From an uncultured Methylophilaceae bacterium (GTDB taxonomy: Bacteria > Pseudomonadota > Gammaproteobacteria > Burkholderiales > Methylophilaceae), in the NCBI GenBank assembly GCA_905182075.1, contig CAJIZS010000002.1, positions 1 through 64,000 on the forward strand: a stretch of DNA of 64,000 bases, in the 5' to 3' direction. Position 1 is the stretch's first letter; every line of letters begins with the position of its first letter. This document shows, piece by piece, positions 32,589 to 40,804 of this stretch. The notes under the pieces are model-generated. The model did not search any database and was not told the DNA's origin. It worked only from the letters and a program-made list of their open reading frames with translations. Position numbers and translations under genes: made by a program.

Positions 32589-34104
32589 TTACGGTTTAAC
32601 TAAAGCGGCTCGTTTGTGCATTGCAGTCTTTAGTTGATTGTATACTGTTTTTCGAGTTTCTTCATCAACTTTGCTTAAGGCATTAGCAATTTCGGGCTCA
32701 CGTAAAATATGTTCTATGTGGCGTTCAAGTTTATGTTCATCCCGTTCGTCGATGCGCCATACATCACCGTCTTCTCGGGTTTCTCCAAATTCGTCTATTG
32801 ATTCTGTCCAAGCATCTAACGCATCGGCTACTAGTTCATCTGCAACACTTTGTTCAGGCTCGGGTTCTACTTCAGGCTCCGGTTCAGCTGTTACTTCTGC
32901 ACCAAGACTAGTTTTCCATAACGGAGCAGATGGTACTGGTGTCGGCACAACTACTTGAGTTGGATCATCAACTGGTTCAATATAGTCATCCTCTTTTCGT
33001 CCTTTTGCCCAAACTATAGTCATATTACCTGCAACAACAAGTAACACGGCTAGTGGGTCAAAAACAAATATAAGTGTTATTATAACAGCCCTAACAGCAG
33101 AGTCGAGCATTGTTCCGGAACTATCACCATAAATCATATCAGCGATATATTTTACAGGACCAACATCAACTTCTATTTCTCTGTACTTGCTTTCATGTTG
33201 TAATTTTGTAACCCTTGCATTATCGGCAACAGTTTGTTCTTTTTCAATAAATCCTTCAAGTTTTGTAATTGTTGTATCAATGTCTTCTGTCTTTAATTGT
33301 GCCTGCTGTCGCAATTCTTGTATTCGTGTGTTAATAGTTTTAATTTGAGGTGCATATTCTTTATCTGTCTTGCTAAAGTCTTTACGTAATTGCTCACTTA
33401 TCTTTCTCATTTTATCTCGTGCAACCCACGAAACACCTCTATCTCTTTTACGTACTTTATCTATTGCTATTTCTTTTTCTGTTTTACCTGTTTCATCATC
33501 AACTTTACCATCGGGCCGTTGTTGTAATAACGCCAAATCAGTTTTAGTACGTTCTGCATATTCGGTTAATTTGCTATCTTGTACTGCAATTTGTTCGTCG
33601 GCTATTAATTTTAGTTGTAGCTTTTTCATCTTTAATTCTATCATATATAATGTTTAATTGTTCTTGTTCATTTTTAATAAGAAGATCTACTCTAACATTT
33701 TCGCCTCTATTAAGTCGACCAATGTCGTCATTCCATCGTTGTATTTTTGCATTTGATCTTACTAATTTTTCTGCATATACTTCAATTTGTGCAACCTGTT
33801 CTTCAGACATTGCATTTTGTTGTAGATGTGCTTTTGAGAGATAACCAAAAATACCCATAGAAGTTATGAGCATGAGTACAACAACTGATATGCTTAGATA
33901 AGTTTTAAGCCACCATGTTGCTTGTTGCCAGTACCTGTGTAACCATACTGCGGTAACAAGTTTACCAACTTCTAATACTGTACCCATTACTGCAATAGGC
34001 AAAGCTGCCGCACTGAAGATAGCCATTAGGCCCACTATTGAATAGTAGGCCGCTGTGGCTGAAATGCATAATGCTGTGAATAATACGAAAAGAGCAAAAA
34101 TCAT
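32589..34104 (-). CDS. Large conserved phage membrane protein, frameshifted
   Basis: Two frames make one protein of about 500 residues. The N-terminal part (34104-33574) has three to four transmembrane helices (FALFVLFTALCISATAAYY, TYLSISVVVLMLITSMGIFG) and LPIAVMGTVLEVGKLVTAVW, then a coiled coil. The second frame continues with LKLIADEQIAVQDSKLTEYA, more coiled coil, two further helices near AVIITLIFVFDPLAVLLVVA and an acidic, Pro/Glu-rich C-terminal region. The pattern is typical of a membrane protein conserved in T4-like marine phages. Role unknown. The indel is near 33600. Confidence 0.75.
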
Positions 34105-34673
34105 TAATATGCGGTTACTGCAATGTTTGCGTTTCCGCCGCTTGCTTCGATATTCGAAACTGTATCAAGTAGAGCGGATGTAATTGGCTCTGCTCTAACT
34201 CTATTTCCTTGACCGCCGCCGCTTGTGCGAGCAGTACCATCTGCATAAGTTATTCTATTTACAGACTTGGCTACGGAAAGAGCTGTTGCGACCATACGTT
34301 TTACTGCATCAGCGCCTGTTAATGTTGTTGAATTGTCAGTCCAATGCGGAGTAACTTTGTATTCTACAAAAAAATCAAAGGCAGTAGCAACACCATTTGT
34401 ATGTGTTGGTGTACCTATCCAAAGTTCTGTTGGATTTGCAAATTCGCCTAAATGTTCTTGTACTAATTGCCAACGCATATTTCCACGTTCTACTGCAAGT
34501 TGTTTTGCTTCACTATCCATTGCAGTACCAGCAGTATCTAATTGATCTGAGTTCAATCCAAAGATTGTTCCTTCGCCAGCACTTGGTGCTGAAACGGATG
34601 TTAATGCTACAGTGAATCGTTTACCTACTGAGGTTTCACCGTATAAATGTTTTTTTATGTATCTGTCAGACAC
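34104..34673 (-). CDS. Putative virion structural protein
   Basis: Starts with GTG at 34673, chosen because a GGGAGA ribosome-binding site and a late promoter (GATAAATA) precede it. The 189-residue product is rich in Thr, Ala, Gly and beta strand (VALTSVSAPSAGEGTIFGLN, GVATAFDFFVEYKVTPHW, ASGGNANIAVTAY). Late promoter plus composition suggest a virion part. No family recognised. Confidence 0.55.
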   Translation of the reverse strand: MSDRYIKKHLYGETSVGKRFTVALTSVSAPSAGEGTIFGLNSDQLDTAGTAMDSEAKQLAVERGNMRWQLVQEHLGEFANPTELWIGTPTHTNGVATAFDFFVEYKVTPHWTDNSTTLTGADAVKRMVATALSVAKSVNRITYADGTARTSGGGQGNRVRAEPITSALLDTVSNIEASGGNANIAVTAY

Positions 34674-34705
34674 GTTATATTCTCCCGACTATATCTTAGT
34701 TAAAA

Positions 34706-35652
34706 TTATTTATCTGATTCTGCACCTAAATGTGTTGTTGCAAATGATTGGGATACTATTGTTGTATTAATATTAGTATACTTTTCAGTCCCTTTTTCTT
34801 TAGCAAACAATGTACCAAAACTTCTACCTTGCTTACCTTTTTTAGAAAATACTATTCTACACATTACATCTTTTCCTTCTAAAGCATTAGAAAGAAATTC
34901 TTTTGCGCCAGTATTTTGATCTGGAATAATGCTAACCCCAAATAAATTAACTGACCTGTATTTTTACCATTAAAATCGTTACTAAACCAAACATGTTCAC
35001 CATTAATAATTTTATAATGTTCTACTGAAACATTATTATCTCCATTTTCATATTTATAACTAGTTATTGAAGTACCTTTATCATCAATATAATATATGCG
35101 TACCTATCTTACCAATAATTTGTAAGCTTTCTGCCCACGAAGGCTCTACATAATCTGCATGATAATGTGTTGCACCTTCTGTAATACCGCGAGCATCACT
35201 ATACACAATCATATTGTATGCTATTGTGCATTAACCCATGCATCACCTTGGTGTGGATTGTCAGCCTTACCATCACAATACCAACTGAATTGACATCTAT
35301 TTTTCTTTGGATAAAATTTATTGTCTTTAAGATTTAGAAAATGCTTACCTTGTCTAACAACTCCGCAAATAGTATTTGGAAACCGTTTATCAGCAACTCT
35401 ATTCAATGTAACTAAAATAACTGCTACCTTTCCTGATAAACTTTCGTTTCGTGCCTCATGATATATGTTCAAAGCTAGGCATTGTATTTCGGCAGAAGAA
35501 AACGACATAAATGTGTTACGATATTTTGGTGTCGTATATCGTTCGATCTTCTTAGTTGTTTTGTCAAGGTCGGCCTCTGTCATAGCATTCGCAGATATAG
35601 ATCCAAGAAATACATAAGAGAAGACGACTATACAAAGTTTAAATAAACTCAT
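34706..35652 (-). CDS. SleB-like cell wall hydrolase with a nuclease-like C-terminus, frameshifted
   Basis: Begins with a signal peptide (LFKLCIVVFSYVFLGSISAN). The Hydrolase_2 core reads IQCLALNIYHEARNESLSGK (catalytic Glu) and ICGVVRQGKHF, SWYCDGKADNPHQGDAW; after a shift near 35221 GITEGATHYHADYVEPSWAE completes the fold. Further frames give IINGEHVWFSNDFNGK and VNLFGVSIIPDQNTGAKEFL then GKDVMCRIVFSKKGKQGR, which follows the staphylococcal-nuclease pattern. It ends HLGAESDK at a late promoter. Likely endolysin exported across the inner membrane; a holin-like gene is upstream. Confidence 0.65.
34707..34714 (-). promoter_or_regulatory. Late promoter motif GATAAATA
   Basis: Minus-strand GATAAATA about 33 bases before the GTG start of the structural gene at 34673. 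It overlaps the last codons and stop of the hydrolase gene. Confidence 0.6.
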
Positions 35653-35703
35653 ATAAAATCCTTTTTATTTTTTATTTTTTAATTACAATCCAAGTTTATA
35701 AGG

Positions 35704-35738
35704 AAAACCCAGTTAGCGTCTCCAATGACAAAACTGGG
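35704..35738 (-). terminator. Rho-independent terminator
   Basis: Inverted repeat AACTGGG (35738-35732)/CCCAGTT (35708-35714 on plus) followed by TTTT on the minus strand, just after the holin-like gene. Confidence 0.6.
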
Positions 35739-35757
35739 CTTTATCTAAAGATCCTTG

Positions 35758-35985
35758 TTATTTCTTGCTGTAAATACCCCATAAAATCCACAGGGCAATT
35801 AAGCCTACAAGTCCTTCACCACCTAATGCTTTCACGAATGAGATTACATTTCCCAGGATGTCAAAAGGAAGGAATACTACGTTTGCACCAAAAATGATTT
35901 GAAGCGTAACGCCGAGCATGACAATCGAAAGACCAACTTCTGTAAGTCCCCGAACCCACTCAGATATATTTTTTACTATATCCAT
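35758..35985 (-). CDS. Small two-helix membrane protein, holin candidate
   Basis: The 75-residue product has two hydrophobic helices (GLSIVMLGVTLQIIFGANVV and EGLVGLIALWILWGIY) flanked by short charged ends, a class II holin layout. The cell-wall hydrolase follows 106 bases later, after a terminator. A similar protein exists in other marine T4-like phages as far as I recall. Role inferred from topology and neighbourhood only. Confidence 0.55.
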   Translation of the reverse strand: MDIVKNISEWVRGLTEVGLSIVMLGVTLQIIFGANVVFLPFDILGNVISFVKALGGEGLVGLIALWILWGIYSKK

Positions 35986-36082
35986 TTACTCTATCTCCTA
36001 ATAATTAAAAGTGACAAGTGCCACCTGTACTGAAAAATAGTCTATAATGACTACCATAATATTTACCTGCTTTCCAGGTAAA

Positions 36083-36496
36083 CTACCCTTGATTACACCG
36101 GGGTTTGTGTCTATTAATTAGACGAGATTCATGCAATTCTAACGACTTTTTAGTATAATTATTGTACGGGGAGAATATAATCTCCACATCATCTAGTGTA
36201 TCTTTGTTAAAAAATTCATGGCGAAATTCATCCCATTTTTTCGTTTGCTTAGTTCCTTTGGTTATACCTAATAGTTTTTTTGCATGTTGTCGTAATCTTT
36301 GCGGTGTTCCGGCATTATAACTAGTGTTACTACTTGCATTAATTCCGACATAAAAAATGCCAAAACTTGGCGAACTTAGCATGTAAATGCCAGAACAACG
36401 GATCTCTATTGGTGAATCTTTCCTTGTTCTGACACTAATATTGTTATTTTTTGGTATAAAATCGAGAATTGTTTTTAGAGGAAATTTGTACTGCAT
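36083..36496 (-). CDS. GIY-YIG endonuclease
   Basis: The GIY-YIG core is CSGIYMLSSPSFGIFYVGIN; the catalytic Arg is in QRLRQHAKKLLG and the catalytic Glu in SLELHESRLINRHKPRCNQ. 137 residues contain only the catalytic domain with no clear DNA-recognition extension. It could be a homing endonuclease or a host-DNA-degrading Seg-like enzyme. It has its own sigma70 promoter. Confidence 0.82.
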   Translation of the reverse strand: MQYKFPLKTILDFIPKNNNISVRTRKDSPIEIRCSGIYMLSSPSFGIFYVGINASSNTSYNAGTPQRLRQHAKKLLGITKGTKQTKKWDEFRHEFFNKDTLDDVEIIFSPYNNYTKKSLELHESRLINRHKPRCNQG

Positions 36497-36503
36497 AAGT
36501 TAT

Positions 36504-36533
36504 ATTATAGCACATTATTGCTAATGTTGTCAA
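36504..36533 (-). promoter_or_regulatory. Sigma70-type promoter of the GIY-YIG gene
   Basis: Minus-strand TTGACA (36533-36528), 18-base spacer, TATAAT (36509-36504), directly before the GIY-YIG start at 36496. The near-zero leader suggests a very short or leaderless mRNA. Confidence 0.7.
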
Positions 36534-36541
36534 CCTGTCGC

Positions 36542-36583
36542 AAAAATGTTCAATACTTTTAGAATTTAAAAGTATCGAACATT
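36542..36583 (-). terminator. Hairpin terminator after glnII
   Basis: A 17-bp imperfect inverted repeat (AATGTTCGATACTTTTA / TAAAAGTATTGAACATT) ending in TTTTT on the minus strand, seven bases after the glutamine synthetase stop. Confidence 0.7.
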
Positions 36584-36589
36584 AGTTAA

Positions 36590-37548
36590 TTATGCTTGAA
36601 TAGTATCTATAATAACTTTTGTGATATCATATGGATTGGCATTAGATGCTGGTCGTCTATCTTCTAAGTAACCAGTTGTATAATTAGACTCAACTGTTTC
36701 AACAGGTATTCTTATACTTGCACCTCTATCACCTTCACCATAAGTGAATTGACTAATACTAGCAGTTTCGTGTTTACCTGTTAGTCGTTGGTCATTATCT
36801 TTACCATAGACTGCAATGTGTTCATCATGTCGGGCTTTCATTTTATCTAATATATCATGATAGACACCTAACTGAGAATCGTTTCTCATCTCGTTTGTGC
36901 TAAAGTTTGTATGCATCCCAGATCCATTCCAATCACCTTTAATAGGTTTCGGTTCATGGACATATCACAGCCATGCTCTTCTGCAACTCTCTCTAAAATA
37001 TATCGTGACATCCAAAGATCATCACCGGCATTCTTTGCACCTTTACTAAACACTTGATATTCCCATTGGCCAAGAGCAACTTCAGCGTTTGTACCAGTGA
37101 TATCAATCTCTGCATCAATACATGCATCCATATGATCTGAAACTACTTTTCTTCCTGCAACTTTACTTGCACCTACACCACAGTAATATGGTCCTTGAGG
37201 TCCGGGCTCTCCGTTTGCCCAGCCTAGTGGTTTACCAGTACCATTTGTTATAAAGTATTCTTGTTCAAATCCAAACCAATAATCATCAGAGTCTTCAAAT
37301 GTTATGGCTTCTCTCTTTTCAGTTGAACACATAACAAGCCAACCTGATGGCTGGAATGGGTTATGATAAAGTTTAACCGGGGTTAATGTAACATCAGAAT
37401 GGTTGCCAGGAGCTTGATCAGTTGATGAACCATCATAACCCCAAATTGGAACTAGTTCTAACTTATTAATATCGCCATCGGCGACTTTTGTTTTACTACG
37501 TAAATGCTCGTTCGCATCGAGCCATACGTATTCTAGTACTGTCTTCAT
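36590..37548 (-). CDS. Type II glutamine synthetase, one frameshift
   Basis: Makes glutamine from glutamate, ammonia and ATP. Frame one (37548-36886) has EYVWLDANEHLRSKTKV, WGYDGSSTDQAPGNHSDV, FGFEQEYFI and YYCGVGASKVAGR, all of GSII (eukaryote- and Rhizobium-like), not of GSI. A one-base insertion near 36950 hides KPIKGDWNGSGMHTNFST; the second frame continues MRNDSQLGVYHDILDKM, ASIRIPVETV and GYLEDRRPASNANPYD. About 320 residues is a normal GSII length. Rare in phages. It has a repeated leader and a terminator of its own. Confidence 0.9.
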
Positions 37549-37764
37549 GTTGTTTTCCTTCCGAAAACGTTTAATTTTATGTTGAAAATATAAGCAATGT
37601 CTGTAAAATTTTCCAGTGAATTTCTTCCAAAAACGCCTAATTTTATAACATTCAAAGTGTATTTAGTTTTCTATTAACTAGCACTATAAAAAATAAATAC
37701 GTGCGGAAACCTATTATTAGGAAACCACGTTAATAATTAAAATAATTAAATAGCGAGGTAACAT
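37549..37764. promoter_or_regulatory. Divergent regulatory region with repeated leader of the glutamine synthetase gene
   Basis: No gene. Bases 37557-37586 and 37620-37648 are imperfect direct repeats (on the minus strand ATAAAATTA(A/G)(A/G)CGTTTT then GGAAG(G)AAA), the first overlapping the ribosome-binding site. Further right lie two GGAAACC copies around the palindrome CCTATTATTAGG (37709-37720) and a plus-strand AATAAATA late motif (37692-37699). It may regulate both directions. Confidence 0.55.
37692..37699 (+). promoter_or_regulatory. Late promoter motif AATAAATA
   Basis: Plus-strand NATAAATA about 66 bases before the plus-strand gene at 37765. Confidence 0.45.
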
Positions 37765-38046
37765 ATGTTTCTTACAGAACATTTACAAAATGCGGCCAAA
37801 GCCGCAGGTAGACCGTGTAATCTATCTTATTATTTTTACCATGCATGGATTGCACTTAAATGCGGATCAATTTATTATTATATAGCATTCTTCTCTCACG
37901 TACATGCAATTTTTCCCTTTATTCATGAAGGATTTGGGCTTGCAGAAATGATAGTTGCTCGAACCAATGTAATTCGTAAAAGTATCCCTGATTGGGAAGG
38001 CTGGAAAGAATTAGATAATTGGGACGATGACAAGTATGCCTCTTGA
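37765..38046 (+). CDS. Hypothetical protein of the plus-strand island
   Basis: GAGGTAACAT ribosome-binding site before the ATG. The 93-residue product has NLSYYFYHAWIALKCGSIYY and FPFIHEGFGLAEMIVARTNV then DWEGWKELDNWDDDKYAS. No family recognised. It overlaps the haem-oxygenase-like gene by 11 bases. Confidence 0.5.
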   Translation: MFLTEHLQNAAKAAGRPCNLSYYFYHAWIALKCGSIYYYIAFFSHVHAIFPFIHEGFGLAEMIVARTNVIRKSIPDWEGWKELDNWDDDKYAS

Positions 38047-38807
38047 TAATTTTTTAGAACGAATAGATAATGAATTACTTAATCATTCAGTTATAATAGA
38101 CAACAAATATTGTAGTTGGTTTAGTTGAAACAATTGTTGGATTAATCATTTTTAAATTCCAAATCCATTTTCTGTTTTTTCAAATCAATTTATTATTGCT
38201 CAATTAAACAAAGTTATAAATGCAATAGATTTAGAGGAAGCAAGAGCAGGAAAAGAAGTATTAGCAAATGAAATAGGGGTTGCTTTTAAAGATGGTTCTG
38301 TAGATGAAGGAACATATAGATTTGCATCTGCACATTTCGAATGGCTAGTTAGTTTTGCTAAACCATTAGGATTAACATTTGATGATATAGGTAAACGAAA
38401 ACACGGATCGCCAGCAACATTATTTTATTGTGATGAATTAATTAGAATATATGGTAATGAAGATTTTAATGTATCTGCAGGTGCAAGTTTTGCAGTAGAA
38501 AATTGGGCGGCGGCCGGCTTTTGGAAAGATTTGATAGCAGGATTACAAAAATTTAAAACAAAATATTCTTTAAATTTGCCTTTAGGATTTTTTACATGGC
38601 ATGACAAGTTAGAAGAACAACATGCCGAACACACAAGAGAAGAAATGATCACATTGTACAATGAACATAACCTTAATGAGGATTTGTTTATTAAAGCAGG
38701 TAATGAAATGTTAAATGGAGTCGAAGCGTTTTGGGTTGGGCTTGACCAAGAACGTATCAGCCGAGAACACTATGCACATACAAAAAAGCCATTGTCAAGG
38801 TTGCTGA
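38036..38807 (+). CDS. Haem-oxygenase-like diiron protein (TenA/CADD-like), frameshifted
   Basis: The start MPLDNFLERIDNELLNHSV is separated by indels (38100-38160) from a long open frame beginning NQFIIAQLNKVINAIDLEEA. The helical core has EAR(A)GKE, SAHFEWLVSFAKPLG, SFAVENWAAAGFW and FTWHDKLEEQHAEHTREEM. The spaced E, E and HxxxxxxHxxH residues fit the iron-binding set of haem-oxygenase-like diiron oxidases. Members oxidise amino acids or make p-aminobenzoate from tyrosine. The substrate here is unknown. It overlaps the VOC gene. Confidence 0.5.
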
Positions 38808-39195
38808 TGGGGATATTATTGATTTTTATAGTGGAATTTTAAATCTGCCTCTTGTTCATACTATAGAAAAAGATTATGTACCAAGTACAGGAGAATATGC
38901 TCCGTACAAACATATCTTTTTTGAAATGGATGACGGTAGTAATATTGCTTTTTTTGATACTGGCGATGGCAAAGGTACAACTACTGATTGTGATGATTGG
39001 ATTGTGCATTTTGCATTTGAAGTAGATACGAAGGACGATGTTGATAAATGGTGCAAACTTTTAAAATCGGACGATATAGATGTTATCGGCCCAACTAATC
39101 ACGATGACTGGATTTATAGCATTTACTTTTTTGATCCAAATGGACTACGTTTAGAAATTACAACAGAGCTGAAATTAGACCCACGGCATAAATAG
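38772..39195 (+). CDS. VOC/glyoxalase-fold protein, frameshifted in an A-run
   Basis: The ATG at 38772 opens MHIQK; removing one A from the A6 run at about 38783 restores KAIVKVADGDIIDFYSGIL, a typical VOC first module. The rest is intact: YKHIFFEMDDGSNIAFF, DDWIVHFAFEVDTKDDVDKW and WIYSIYFFDPNGLRLEITTE, with the His/Glu pattern of metal-binding VOC enzymes. About 140 residues. Family members are glyoxalases, dioxygenases or resistance proteins; the role is unknown. Ends at a late motif CATAAATA. Confidence 0.65.
39188..39195 (+). promoter_or_regulatory. Late promoter motif CATAAATA
   Basis: Plus-strand CATAAATA at the very end of the VOC gene, 26 bases before the start of the synthetase-like gene. 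Confidence 0.5.
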
Positions 39196-39220
39196 TTTTG
39201 ATTTAGACGGAGAATTTTTT

Positions 39221-40093
39221 TTGACTACACAACTTATTAACCCTGTTGAATTTACTACGGTGGTTAAGCGTCTTCGTTCCTTTTTCGATAATTTAAACTT
39301 TCAAGAAGTACATACCCAAAGCAGATTAAGCATACTAGCCGCTTGTGAGGATCCAACTACGGTTGCAACCTACACGTATAGCGGTGAAATATGGCCACTA
39401 CCTCAAACAGGTCAAATGTGGCTTGAATATGAATTACTAACAAAACCTGATTTACCAGGTTGTTATTGTGTTAGTACAAGTTACAGGCAAGAACAAAATC
39501 CAACTCCAGGTAGACACGAACTTATTTTTCCAATGTTCGAATTTGAAGCTCCTGGCAATTTTGAAGATCTTCTTCAAATGGAAAATGATCTTTGTAAATT
39601 TCTTGGTTTCAAAGCAAAAAATGAAAGAAATCCTTATACTGAAGATTTTCCTGGCGGAATGTATCAAAGTGTTTTAGCAAAATATACTGGTGCAGAATTA
39701 GATGCAGGACATGAAGAAGAAATGTATAAAGAATATGGAGATGTATTTTTCCTAACATATTTTCCAGAATCAACAAGTCCTTTTTGGAACATGAAACTTG
39801 GTAAAGATGATGTGAAAAAAACTGGAAAACTTGCTAATAAATGCGATGTCATTATAGGCGGAATGGAAACTATCGGTAGTGCTGAACGCGGTACTGATCC
39901 TGACCAAATGCGACATCAATTCCATACAATATCAGACGGTGGGTATGCCGAGTTATTGTATGATCTCTTTGGTAAAGAAAGAGTAGAAGCAGAACTTCAA
40001 GAATTTTTAAAACATGACTTCATACCTAGGTATGGAGGCGGAATAGGAATAACACGCTTGATTGCAGGAATGAAAAAAGCAGGCCTTATGTAA
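39221..40093 (+). CDS. Class II aminoacyl-tRNA synthetase-like protein (Asp/Asn/Lys family core)
   Basis: Starts with TTG after GGAGAA. The 290 residues are a catalytic core without the N-terminal OB anticodon-binding domain. Motif 2 is TSYRQEQNPTPGRHELIFPM followed by FEFE, motif 3 GGGIGITRLIAGM. Relatives include AsnRS/AspRS paralogues, EpmA (lysylates EF-P) and asparagine synthetase A. Possible jobs are tRNA charging, protein aminoacylation or amino acid synthesis. A tRNA with long variable arm lies 210 bases downstream, which makes tRNA-related activity attractive but unproven. Confidence 0.75.
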   Translation: MTTQLINPVEFTTVVKRLRSFFDNLNFQEVHTQSRLSILAACEDPTTVATYTYSGEIWPLPQTGQMWLEYELLTKPDLPGCYCVSTSYRQEQNPTPGRHELIFPMFEFEAPGNFEDLLQMENDLCKFLGFKAKNERNPYTEDFPGGMYQSVLAKYTGAELDAGHEEEMYKEYGDVFFLTYFPESTSPFWNMKLGKDDVKKTGKLANKCDVIIGGMETIGSAERGTDPDQMRHQFHTISDGGYAELLYDLFGKERVEAELQEFLKHDFIPRYGGGIGITRLIAGMKKAGLM

Positions 40094-40312
40094 TGATTAC
40101 AAGCAATAAAACAATTCCGATTTATAAAAACGGAGCTGGGATACATGACTTGATAAAAGAATTACAAAGACAAGCAACAACTGGCTTATAAAAACTTTTA
40201 TAAAAAATATGGATTTGCTAGTTGCTTTGAATGCGACGAAACATTTACCGACCTTGATGAACTTGCAGAACATCAAGAGGAACATCTTATAAAAGAACAG
40301 ACTCTGGGGTGA
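40093..40312 (+). CDS. Small zinc-finger protein, frameshifted
   Basis: Starts at ATG overlapping the synthetase-like stop (TAATG). Frame one reads MITSNKTIPIYKNGAGIHDL and QRQATTG; after one inserted A near 40187 the frame continues YKNFYKKYGFASCFECDETF with TDLDELAEHQEEHLIKEQ. CxxC...HxxxxH is a C2H2-type zinc finger. Its last codons overlap the first bases of the tRNA. Confidence 0.5.
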
Positions 40313-40396
40313 CGAAACAGGTAGACGTGGTGCGTTGTTTACGTATTGTCCCTTTTGCAGAGGGGCGTGTAGGTTCGAATCCTACCCCCACCACCA
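40303..40396 (+). tRNA. Class II (long variable arm) tRNA, anticodon read as GUU
   Basis: The T arm GTAGG/TTCGAAT/CCTAC (40369-40385) and encoded CCA (40394-40396) are perfect. The D arm TGACGAAACAGGTAGACGTG aligns with tRNA-Leu D arms. The anticodon stem GTGCG/CGTAT encloses loop TTGTTTA, giving GUU if the loop is canonical. The variable arm GTCCCT/AGGGGC is a 6-bp stem, as in Leu/Ser/Tyr tRNAs. The acceptor 5' side (TCTGGGG) mismatches the 3' side at two outer pairs. Isotype uncertain; indels may have altered it. Confidence 0.65.
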
Positions 40397-40471
40397 TATT
40401 TGGTTTTAACTTTTTATTTATAAAATTTTACTCAAACTTTTAACGGGATTATTGTTCCTTTTTTTCCATAA

Positions 40472-40795
40472 TTAATCTGTCCATTCGTCCTCTTCGACCT
40501 CATATAATGTATATTTCGCTGTTAGTTCATCACCAGATTTTATATCTTTAATTGTCATCAAGTATTTTACAGGTATTTGATGCCAGTAGCCGTTTAATAC
40601 TTTACAATTTGGATTGTCATTATGATTATAAAATGCTCCTAATGCTGTTCTTATGTACCCGTGTGGAAAATTTCTATTACGGATATGAACAATTCCTAAT
40701 ACAACATCTTTTGCAAACTCTTTTGTAGATATTAAACCTAAACCTTCTATTTTACTTTGGCCTATTGTAATACCATTTGGGAGGGGTCTATACAT
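40472..40795 (-). CDS. SET-domain protein
   Basis: SET proteins methylate lysines using SAM. The 107-residue product has KIEGLGLISTKEFAKDVVLG, RTALGAFYNHNDNPNCKVLN (the NHxxxPN motif) and TIKDIKSGDELTAKYTLYE (the GEEL-Y motif). It lacks pre- and post-SET domains, as in other phage and bacterial short SET proteins. Target unknown. Confidence 0.8.
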   Translation of the reverse strand: MYRPLPNGITIGQSKIEGLGLISTKEFAKDVVLGIVHIRNRNFPHGYIRTALGAFYNHNDNPNCKVLNGYWHQIPVKYLMTIKDIKSGDELTAKYTLYEVEEDEWTD

Positions 40796-40804
40796 TGAAA
40801 ATCC

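Noticed and set aside
32638-32958. Plus-strand Ser/Gly-rich frame
   Set aside because: Antisense of the acidic Pro/Glu-rich tail of the membrane protein; the complement of Glu codons gives Ser/Phe-rich shadows.
40415-40422. TATTTATA (late motif on minus strand)
   Set aside because: No minus-strand gene lies downstream within a reasonable distance; the region to the left is the plus-strand tRNA and synthetase island.
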